Source of the DNA: Lineus longissimus
Lineage: Eukaryota > Nemertea > Pilidiophora > Heteronemertea > Lineidae
Direction: 5' to 3'
DNA length: 64,000 nucleotides
Assembly: GCF_910592395.1 (NCBI RefSeq)
Contig: NC_088313.1
Span: forward strand, 17,996,437 to 18,060,436
Part shown: positions 47,101-59,100 of the stretch, one piece after another
Layout: each line of letters opens with the position of its first letter
Position numbering within the stretch: position 1 is the stretch's first letter
Position numbers and translations under genes: made by a program
Notes under the pieces: generated by a model
Told to the model about the DNA's origin: nothing
The model's database searches: none
The model's input: only the letters and a program-made list of their open reading frames with translations

Positions 47101-50100
47101 TGGCTACAACTTTGTAAGAGGAAAGTTTGACATCGACCCTGCAATGTGTTATCTTGTTTTACCACCCAAACCAAAGCCTGAACCGACACCTGCAGTCTGC
47201 CCAGATGTCAATGTCCTGCATGGTACTGTCATGGGAGCCTGTCAAGATAACCTTGACAAGGTCAAGGAAGCCAGGAACACAATTGCCTCATGTACGGCAC
47301 TGAGTTACCTTGGCCTCTGCCTAATGAAGGAGCACCGCGGATGCAAGGCATACGATATCAATGCCTACTTCAACATGCAAGAGTTCTTGGATTTGGTTGG
47401 GGACTTTGATCCATTGATCTGTGTGCCAACAACTGAGCCACCACGAACAACACCCAGGTTTACTCAACCTCAGACCACTCCTAAGATCACACCAAGTGCA
47501 ACCACTCTCAAGGTAACACCAAGGGCAACCACTCCTCAAGCCACAGTAATGACTGTCATGACTACTGATAGGCCTGAAGTCACGACCACTGAAAGGCCTG
47601 AGGTCATGACAACTGAGGGACCTGATGTCATGACTACTGAACGGCCTGAAGTCACGACCACTGAAAGGCCTGAGGTCAGCACCACTGAGAAACCCAACGT
47701 TGAGACCACCAAGAAACCAGAAGTTACAACACCTGAGCCTTACACTACCGAATTCCCAGAATTTGAGACAACGGATTACCCAGAATTTGAGACAACGGAT
47801 TACCCAGAATTTGAGACCACAGATTATCCCGAATTCGAGACCACAGAGCTCCCAGAATTTGAAACGACCGAAGCTTCAGAGAGGACAACCTTAGCAGGGG
47901 AGGTTACCACGGCAACCTTTGTACCTGAATTTGATGTCGAGTTCAAGATCACCAACTTGAACTTCACAAACGATTTGCTGAACAAGTCATCAGATTCGTT
48001 CAAATTCCTTCAGGATTCATTCCAGAAACTGGTGAGTTTAAAAACATTCTTCCAAAATGTCTTTTTTGACAGAGTTCCCACTAGAACCTTACTGCAAGAA
48101 GAACTGCTGATCCATGCAGTTGAATGATTTGGACTTTGACGTGATTTAGCCACAAGACAGGCTGGTCTGTTATAAAGAATCCTATATCATTCAGCTGTTT
48201 TTTTGTCGAAATGCCAATGGACCCTGTTCTCTGTGTTTCAGTTGATGGACCTGTATGCCAACTCTAATCTCGGAGGTGATATCGCCTACATAGAAATCAT
48301 TGGCTTCAAGTAAGTTTACAGATACAGTGGAGGAACCCCGGTCGGTGAGCACCCCGGTAACGCGACCACCCTGGTAACGCGACCACGACCACTGGATTGG
48401 GCGGTCCCAATGACCAAATTCACCCCTCTAACCCGACCAAAGGGCCTAATTGCTGTGAAAAGACGAATGCTGCCATGACTTCTGTTAAGAAATTGATTGC
48501 GGCCAATTTCTCATGCAACAGATGAAAAAAATTGAAAAAGCTTCTTCCTAATCTTTTCTGTGAACACCAAATGAAAGCGACTCAATATTTTGAACTAAGC
48601 AGAATAGAGGAAGTCAACAACAATTAGGTAGTCTGCACTTGTTCTTGAAAATTACAATATTGTTTTGCTTTTCCTCACAGGCCTGGCAGCATTGTGGTAC
48701 AGTTCCGCATTGTCTTCAAGGAGAAAGCTGCATCTGTTCCCGACGTTGATGTCAGCCAGGCTATCTCTGACTATGTTGAAGAGAACCCAGATGTTGCCGA
48801 CGTGTTTGCTATTGATACCAGCTCAATTGTGGTTGAAAAAGTCAAACCTATGGATAGGACTACAGTACAACCTACGAAGCCCACTGACAGGCCAACTAGA
48901 CCTACGGTCACGCCGACTTGGAGACCCACAACCCCACCAAAGCCTCCAACAACAAGAAGGCCACAGACCACACCCAAGCCTCAAACAACTATGAAGCCTT
49001 ACACGAACGAATCTGATAACAAATGTTTCGACCGGGAAGTCTTCTTGGACGTGGTGAATATGCATTGTCAGGATCAGCTCGTCAGTGTACAGGATACCAA
49101 GGTTCCAAATAACAGATGTAGAGAGCTGGAAAAACTTGTTTTCTGTGCCTACCATGCCATGCGGCAGTTTAAATGTGATCCATATGACATTGACTATGTT
49201 ATCCTGAAAAACAGGCGAGAAATGGGTGTACTTTTCGGTGGATTCAACGTCCTGAACTGTATTGTTAATGTGACATTGTTCAAACCATGGGTGCCAAAAC
49301 CGGGCAATGATTCAAAGCTAGAGTGTGATGACTTTACTAAAGTTGTTGACAACGCACCCAAGTGCCATGCTCGTGATTTCAAGACTGAGATTGCAAAGAT
49401 GACAGAGGCCAAGTCACCTCACGGTTGGAAGGGCATGTCTCAGATGGACGAATGGAAACTAAGAAGGAGTATTTGCTAGTAAGTCGATTGACACGCTTTC
49501 CCTTGAGTTGTGCTTTATTGGTTTAGAAAGACGTCGTTTAGCCGCAGTGATTTGACAACTAAGGAATTACATTCCATGTGTATCATTGATGCCAGAATGA
49601 TGTGACTGTGGGAAGCTTCAGCAGAAAAATGGTATTGTAAAACAGAGATAATATCTCTGGCAAAATGTTGAAAACAGCGTTGTTTTCTACATTAAAGTCA
49701 GCTTTGCTTACACTTTAACAGCTGATGTTGCCTGTATCAGTGATTCATTATGCCTTATCTTTCCAGCAAGTACTTCTCCGAGCTGTCCTACTGTATGCTA
49801 AACGAGACGGTTAAATCAGGTTGTTCCATCGAATCATTCTACGATGCCATGATTGATGACGCTGACTTTGCCATGAAGGAGGTTGGCGTCGACCCAATAT
49901 CATGCCTGCTCCTGGCGCCACCTTTCATGCCAAGACCAACTAAACCAGATAAGCCGGGCGTGGAGAAGGAGTGTTTAAGTCCTGAGTTCATGCTGAAGGT
50001 GACTGCCACCAGTTGTTCTCATTATAGCTGGCTCGTCAATGCTACCACAAACTCTACACTTCAGTGCAGGTGAGTTGTCTTCTTCATGATCAAAACTTTT

Positions 50101-53100
50101 CTTACTCTTCAAAGCCGACTGAAGCACGCAATGTATAAGTAATAGCGGCTTTTATAAAATGCTTTTTTAGATTCGTGGGTCGTGACTCGAAATGCTTTCC
50201 AACAACTGTCATTATGATATGCCTCTCTACAGAAGGGCTCTGTGGTAGTAAGGAGATTCTCCCATGCATCACTCACTTGGCCTTGAGCTGGAAGAGACCG
50301 GGGTACGAATACATGAGCCTTGAATAATACACCTGAACCAGTACACCATCATGATGCTGTACATGTTTTATCTGCAGGAACTTATGATTGTTTGCAAAGT
50401 ATATTTGAATTTTGCTTTTCAGGAACATGGCAAACCTCCTGACTTGTTTATACCGACAGACGTATGCAAGCCATGGCTGCCACCCTCTCGATGTCGATTC
50501 CATTATCCTCGGCAACCGCCGATACCTGGAACAAATCTTCCGCGGCTTCAATCTGATGGAATGTCTCCTTGACCGTGACTTGCCTCGGCTACCACCAGAT
50601 GGCGGTCTTGTTGTTCCTGGAGATTACAGTTGCAATAATGTTGAGAAAGTTTACGGCTTTGCCGAGAATATTTGCAAAGATTACATAATGGATTTTCTGC
50701 AGTATAACAAAACGTGCGACTTCAGCGGCATTCGGTCCTATTATGTCGGCATGGGTCACCCTGGCGCTGAACCGACGCGGGAGTGGTACGTGAACACTGA
50801 AAGGTGCAGATACTTCTTCGATGGTGTCTCAAGATGTATCGCCAACGTCTCAATGAAGGCTGGCTGCAGCCTCAACCAGTTCTACACAACTATGATGGAC
50901 AACTACAACTTCTTCCATAAATGGTTTAACCTCGATCCTGCCATGTGCTACCTGGTCGCTCCACCTACACCTCCATCTCTTGGTGAATGCCCCGATGTGA
51001 TGACACTGGTATCAACTGCGTCAAAATCATGTACAAGACAGATCAGTGTATTGACGAGCTCAACAGACAAGGAATCTGCGTGCAAGGCTTTGTACTATTT
51101 GGGATACTGCATCGGCACGCATTACCCAGCATGCTCTGCTGAGGATCTCGCACAGCGTAGCCTGGAGATGGGTGAGCAAGGCGTGTTTGGAAGCTTCAAC
51201 CCTGAGATATGTTTTGAAGGAACAAGTAAGTGACGTCTTCATTTACAACACTTCTGTGTTATCATAGATTTGACAAGTACTTATTGATTACTACTAGCAA
51301 CCTTTGGATAAGGATAACCTTTTCAAATCTTTGAACTGTATCTTTTGACTGCTAATGGTCATCTCTGGTTAGCTCTGGTTAGCTGTACAAGTAGTCCCTT
51401 AGTACTCTAGAGTGCCTTGTAGGGACATATGCAGGTGATATATCTGATAAAGCCTAAAAGGTTTTCTATAGTGTTCCTCTATTTGTTGCTTGCATTTCCT
51501 CACAGCTGCGGTTATCACACCCCGCCCCAAAACGACAACACCCCAGATGAGGACAACAACACCAGCCAGAACAACACCAAGGCCAACACCAGTGAAGACA
51601 ACACCAAAGGTCACAAGACCTGCAAGGACAACACCAAGGCCAACGCGGCCAGAGCGTACTACACCAAGGGAAGTGATGACCTCCGAGGGCCCCACCGGCC
51701 AGGTTGCTTTTGATGTTGAAATCAGGTTACAGAGCCAGAACTTCACTGACGACTTGATGGATCCCACCTCTGATGCTTACATGGAGTTGGAGAGTAATGT
51801 CAAGATGCTGGTAGGTGTGAGATCTCTTAACTACTTCTCCCCAGAGAAGAATGAGCCTTTGACTTTGATATTTCTGCTTCTGCTTGCACAACCTGTGAAA
51901 CATGTCTGGTGGTTTTGTTCTCGTAAGAGAAGTCCGGGTGTTCTAATTTTTTTATGTGCCTTGCACCTTTTACTGGTATTTGTCAAAAGTCCACTTCCCC
52001 AATCATGTAATGTTCTATTTATTTCAGTTATTTTCTGCCTACGGATCGTCGAAAATATCGGACGACATTGAGGACATTGAGATCTTAGGTTTCCGTGAGG
52101 GAAGCGTCATTGCGATATTCCGCTTGATCTTCAAAGAGATTGTCAAGCCATCAGAGATGGACGTTGATGAGGAGCAAATTGCCAAAATCCTTCTCACCTT
52201 CATCAGGGAGAATCCAGATGTGGCTGATAAGTTTAAAATTGATGAGGACTCAATCTCAGCCAATATTGGTAAGTGCTGAAGTTAGAGCCAAAATAAATGA
52301 TAGATTATCTATCCTTGGAATTCTCTTGAGTAAACTGCCAACACTTCGCTGACAAATGGGTCTGGAACCATGTCTTTTTTTGACAGTCTAAAGTAGTGAC
52401 AATTGTAATACATGTACTTACAAAAATAAATCAATTTCTTGCATTAAGCGTTATTTGAAAGAAATTTTTCTTTCCAGTTATCATTGGCATTGTTGTGCCT
52501 ACAACGGATTATCCTGAGTTTGAAACAACAGATTATCCTGAGTTTGAAACAACAGATTATCCTGAGTTTGAAACAACAGATTATCCTGAGTTTGAAACAA
52601 CGGATTATCCTGAGATTGAAACGACAGAGTATCCAGAGTTTGAGACCACTACTGTCAGGGAGACACCTGCCATGACCACTATCAAGAAGGCTACAACACC
52701 AGCAGTGACTGAGGAGGTCACAACACCGAGGGCAACCGAGGAGGCCACAACACCGAGGGCAACCGAGGAGGCCACAACACCGAGGGCAACCATGGAGGCC
52801 ACAACACCGAGGGCAACCGAGGAGGCCACAACACCGAGGGCAACCATGGAGCCCACCACCATTGCTGCAGCAGCTGGTCAGGTTGCATTTGATGTGGAAG
52901 CCAAGTTGGAGAACTCTAGCTTTACTGATGACTTGCTCGACCCCAACTCTGATGCATATCAGGAACTTGAGGGTGATGTGAAGGCACTGGTATGTACAGT
53001 TTTGTGTAATTTTTGGGTGTCACTGTTGATTCTGGCTTTGATGTGATCCACAACTGAGACCAATACTATGCACATTCAATAAGTAACAAAGCTCTGCTGT

Positions 53101-56100
53101 AGGTCAGTCGTTAGTGCTGGTTCATAAAATGCATTTTTCTATTCCAGCTATTTTTTGCGTATGGATCCTCTACACTTACTGATGATATTGAAGACATTGA
53201 GATTCTGGGTTTCCGCGAGGGAAGCATTATTGTCCTGTTCCGGTTGATCTTCAAAGAGTCTGTCCGGCCATCTGATAACAATGTCGATGATGCAAAAGTC
53301 AAAGATACCCTGGTGGAGTTTGTCCAGGCCAATCCAAACATAACTAAAGAGCTGAACATCAAAATTGATGTAGAGTCCATTTCGGCTACAGAAGGTAAGG
53401 AGATGATGTTTGGCAGAGTGCAGTGTGTGTAGCTAAAGATTCTCTTTTGAGGGATACATCAAACTGGCAGGTTACACTCGGTGTGACTTCTGTGTTCAGG
53501 ACAACATGCCTTTAAGGGCAATAGGTGTCAGAGCTAAATGACTCTTCGGGTAATGGCTCAGACTCTCGATTAGCAGTAAAGAGATCCTTGATTTGAATCC
53601 CATAGTTTATGTCAGACTCTAAAGATTCCATGACTTTGTGAAGAAATTTGCTGTGTGGGACAATACTATCGAAATTTGTCGATCATTTGGTCATTAGAAT
53701 TTGAATTGCCGGAGATCTTAATGATCACCATTCATTTCCAGTCTTCATACCAGTTGTCCCAGCCACTACAGATTTCGAACCAGAATTCGAGACAACAGAT
53801 TACCCAGAGTTTGGGACAACAGATTACCCAGAGTTTGGGACAACAGATTACCCAGAGTTTGGGACAACAGAGTTTCCAGAGTTTGAGACAACAGAGTTTC
53901 CAGAGTTTGAGACTACAGAGCTTCCAGAGTTTGAAACAACTGAACAACCAGACTCGGAGACCACAACTATTGAGCAAACCACATTCGGACCAACCCAAAC
54001 AATTACTGCAACATTCCGAGTCATGAACCTGAACTTTACTGATGATCTCCAAGACAGTTCTTCAGATGCTTATGAATACTTGGAGACAATTTTTAAAGAC
54101 TTGGTAAGGATGTTTGGTTCTTGAGATTGTTACAGTTCATCCTGTGCTGAGGTTGTGCAAGCGCCTCCCGCCTCCGAGGTCATGGTTAAATTGGTTCTGC
54201 ATTGTGATAGAGAATTTAAGGTGGCTCTCCCTGCCAGAAGTATAGGTTCAACAACTCTGGTTTCCTCCTAAAAATCACCCAGTGTTTAGGAAGTATTGAG
54301 TATGGTTATATTGTATAGAGTATGGTTGCAACATTCTATTTTGATGAATGGAAACTAGGGAGAAAAACAACATGAGTTTGAATTCATTATTCATATATCA
54401 TTTCTTGTATCTTTTCAGCTCACTGCTTCATACTCCGATTCCGAGTATGCCGATTCCTTGGCCAAGGTCGAAATCCTTGGCTTCAGCCCTGGTAGTGTTG
54501 TTGTCATGTACCGCGTGATCCTTACGGTCGATCCAAACAAGGAACCTATTTCTGTGTGGAAATTTGTCAGAGTTTTCAAGAAGTACTTGGCAGAGGACAA
54601 GGATACTGCTCAAGGTCTCGTTGTGGACTTGGACTCTATTTTGCCAGGTATGTACTGTAGACTACACTGCTTGTTGATGTTTTGAAGATTGTCAAATTAA
54701 CCATCTGGTTTCTTCTCCATGATGTATTGAAACAGTTCTTCATCAGATAAAGAGTTCTTCGTTCTGCATGATATACAGTGGAACCCCGTTAACACGACCA
54801 CTCATGGGACTGAGGTTGAATGGTCACGTTACCGGGGTGGTTGAAAAAAGTGAAAACATTTTCAAAATTTTGGAACTGCAGTTTTTGGTGATATTGGTTC
54901 ATTTTGAGCAAAAAAAAGTGAAAAAAAATTTTGTACTCGTTTTTTCATCACTCAGTCAGTTGAAAATTTTTCAAAATTTTCAAAATGAAAAAAATTTTGG
55001 GACTGCAGTTTTTGGTGATGTTGGTTCATTTTGAACAAAAAAAGTGAAAAAATTGTTTGTACTTGACAAATTTGCCGCAATCAATTGGTCATGTTACTGG
55101 GGGCCTTAGGAAACCATTTGGGACCGGTTATTCTTGGTCGTCATAGCGGGGTGGTCGCCGACCAGGGTTCCACTGTAAAGAGTATTGTTATATGCTTTTT
55201 TCGTTCTTTTTAGTGGGCTACTCCACTGAAGCACCAAGAACTACAGATGAGCCCAAAGTTACGACTCGTGAACCGGAGAGAACTACACTACCACCTCGTA
55301 CAACAAGACCACCCAAACCAACCACTCCTTCTAGTTTCACGACACCTAAACCACAAAGGACGACCGCACCAGCACTGACAACACTGCCACCCAAGCCCAC
55401 AAAACCAGTGGCTGTTTGTGAGGACATACAGAAAGTGGTTGCTTCGGCTAACAGTTACTGTAAGAAGGAGCTGAGCAAGATACATTTGGCTACAAATATA
55501 AGGAGGAAGTGCAGGTAGGAAGAGAGTTCAACTTCATGTAGATAAGATAATCCTGTTGTTCAGTCATCAGAAGGATATTCTCGGAGTTAGATATATGAGG
55601 AGTTCCCACTTTAGGTAAAAGCTTGTTGAGTGCTGAATTTTGTTTTCAAAAGAAGTGTTGAAGTCTTGATATTTCCTTCCAGGGGTCTTGATGAGCTTGT
55701 TTTCTGCGTCCACAAGTCCATGAAACAATATGGCTGCTCTCCATTCGACATCGACTACCTGATGATCAGGGAACGCGAGAACCTATCAAACCAATTCAGC
55801 TTCAATATCCTCAGTTGTATTGTCAATGGTACCATGTTTGAACCTTGGGTGCCAACCCAGGGTGTGAACTTGGGCCTGGATTGCACTAATCTCCCAGAAC
55901 TGTTGGGAAATGCTGAGAAGAAATGTGGTGGTGATGATACAAGGACAGGAATACCTACGACAATGAATCCTCTACAGGCAGCAGGATGGAAGAAGATGGC
56001 ACCATATGGGGACTGGAAGAAGGCCAGGGACACGTGCTAGTAAGTGGTACTTGACTTCAAGCAAAAGCAAACACATTATAAAGATATCAAGCAAACTTGT

Positions 56101-59100
56101 CATTGGGACTATGCAGTAGAAGTAGTCATCTTTGCCTTACATTTTGTATCACTGTCTGTTTAAGACTGGTGAAAAAGACTTGTCTTTTTGAGTAAATATT
56201 CCAGAAGAAATAACAAAAAAACCCAACAACTTGCAAACTCAAGTTGTTCTAGAGGTCTTGTCATTGGTGTCTCTGATGATATATATCATGTTCATGATTA
56301 AAATAACTGTCATATTTCTGTTTTTAGCAACTTCTTCACAGACCTTTCGTACTGCGCATTGAATGAGACTGTCCTTGCTGGATGCAGTGTGGAACAATAT
56401 TTCAATGCGCTCGTCGACAACTCCAAATATATGATCGACGAATTCGATGTGGATCCGGCCAGTTGCCTGATCATGGCACCTCCATTCATGCCACAGCTGA
56501 TTGGACCAGGAGCCCCAGCACCCGACTCTAAGTGCGCCGATAGTGATTATATCTTCCATGTAGCTACAACGAGCTGTTCGCATTATACCATGCTGGTCAA
56601 TGAAACCATGGACAGGGAAACACAGTGCAGGTACTACACTTTAAATATCAAACTTTTTCTTGATGTTTTGTTGAACCACATTTTGCTGTAAAGATTGCTG
56701 TAGTCCTCAAAGCTAAATGCTTTATGAAAATATTAACAATTATAATTCACCCTTTCAGGAATATGGCCAATTTGCTGACATGTTTGTACAGGCAGACGTA
56801 TGTCCGACATGGCTGCCACCCTCTTGATATTGACACCATTATCATCAGAAACCGCAAATATCTGGAACAGATCTTCCGAGGATTGAACCTTGTCGAATGT
56901 CTCCTCGACGATGACTTCCAGCAATATCCACCAGATGGCGGTTTGGTCCTCCCAGGAAACTTCACGTGTCGCAGTCCAGAGAAGTTGTATGATGTGGCAT
57001 TCCCCATCTGTAAGCAGACGGTCGTTGAGTTCTTTGCAAAGAATGAGACATGTGACTTCCAAGCGTTAGTACCATATTATCTCGGCATGGGCTCCCCGGG
57101 AAAGAATCACCAGGAACAGGCATGGAACTTCGCGGTGGACAGATGCAGGTGAGTAACGAAGTGCCTTTCATACAGCATTTTCGTGACTCTGGCCTTTGTT
57201 AAGGTAGTTCAAAGTGATTATCACGATTTCAGGCCAGCATTGAGGGACTCGATGTTCCAACCCCAAGGGGGTATCAACCCCAAGGATTTTATGTGACGCA
57301 TCAATAATTTTGAAAAGACAAAGTTGCACAACCTTCCACTTGATTCTATCTTAGTCAGTTCTGAGAGTGTTCAAATTTTTATTGAAACTATATTTTTTTC
57401 AGTTTCTTCTTCGATGGTGTGTCCGCCTGTTTTTCGTACGTTTCGATGAGAGCTGGCTGCTCGTTGGTCGACTACTACACTACGTTGATTGACAACTCTG
57501 CTGTTTTCAAGAACTGGCTTGGTCTCGATGTTGCCATGTGCTATCTGGTATCCCCTCCTGAGCCACTGCAGCCAGTTCCAACAACAACGCTAGCACCTAC
57601 CACTTGTCCCGATTTAAGAGGTCTAACGTCTTCCGCGATGATTGAATGTGGGAATTTCATCTTGGAATTTTCATCCGCAAAAGGTGTCAATGACGCTTGT
57701 GTCACCTTTGGATCACTTGGTGGATGTATTCTTCAACGCAACCCAGGTTGTACCAAGAATAACCTTGACAACTTCATTAAGTCTGGTGCCTTTGCTGACT
57801 TATTGGGCGACTTTGACCTGACTACCTGTAGCTATATTGGAACTTGTCCAGCTGATGACATCCTCATCAAGACAAGTCAGAAATCATGCAGTAACTATTA
57901 CAAGGAGATCCAAGATGGTCAAACAACCACAGAGTCATGTGGGGCGCTTCAAAAACTTGGCTACTGTGTCCTCAGCTTCTACCCAGCATGTAATTACACC
58001 GACTTCATGAATCTTTTGGGTAATTTTGATGTTAATCCATTTGGTTCATTTGATCCGTGGGTGTGCTTTGCTACAACACCTGCTGCCATGACAACAACAA
58101 AACGCCCTGAGCAGACGACTTTGCCACCTGTGACAACATCCAGGCCAGCCACACTGGCACCAGTTCAAACGACCCCAAGGTCTGAGATGACCACCACAGA
58201 AGCAGCAAAGCCAGTTGTCTTTGAAGTTTACTTCAAGGTGAACAATCTCAACTTTTCACAAGACCTGCTCAATAACATGTCAGAAGAATTCAAACAGTTG
58301 GCTGAAACATTGGAGAATATCCTAGCTGCAGCATATAACCAGTCAGACCTCGCTGATGACATCGCCTCTATAGAAGTCTTGGGTTTTGGGCCAGGAAGTG
58401 TCATTGTGATGTTCAGGATTGTCTTCAAACCACGAGTGACAGCTACAGAGAACCCTGTGACGCTTGCACCAGGGTCCACAGCGGTACCTGAGCCTAGTAA
58501 GCCTGTCATCAGCAAAATGAACATTGCAAAAGTTCTCAATGATTATGTAGCTTCCAACCTGAACGTGAGCAGTGCAATCCAGATTGACCTGGCATCAGTT
58601 GCTGTGGAACTGGGTGAGTAAATTTTCTAGTAGTAAAAGTAGGAATCCAATTTTGTTGACTGGCTAGAACTTGATTTGGAGACCTGATATTAGGTCTTGC
58701 TTGACTTGTATAAGTCAGCTCTGCTGTATGCACAGACGGTAGTCTCTTTTTGAAAACCTTTGCTGATTCATTGTCTGCAACGTTTGCACCACTGCCATTC
58801 AACAGACTGTCAGTTACACTTCTCAGGTACCTTTACCTTGAAACCACTCTATGCTACCCAGTCCAAGTTATCAGGATTGTTCAACACACCTTTCGTTTTG
58901 TTAATTTTGCACATATTTTTGTTTCAGTGACTGAATCACCAACTGCAAGGACTACCCTTGCATGGAAGCCTACAACAGTGAGACCATCACCTGCCATTTG
59001 CCCGGATGCTCAGACAATTCTGTCCGCTGCAACAACGAAGTGCACACAGCTCGTCATCAAACTTGCACAGTCCCAGTCTGTCGAGGAGGCTTGTCTGACC

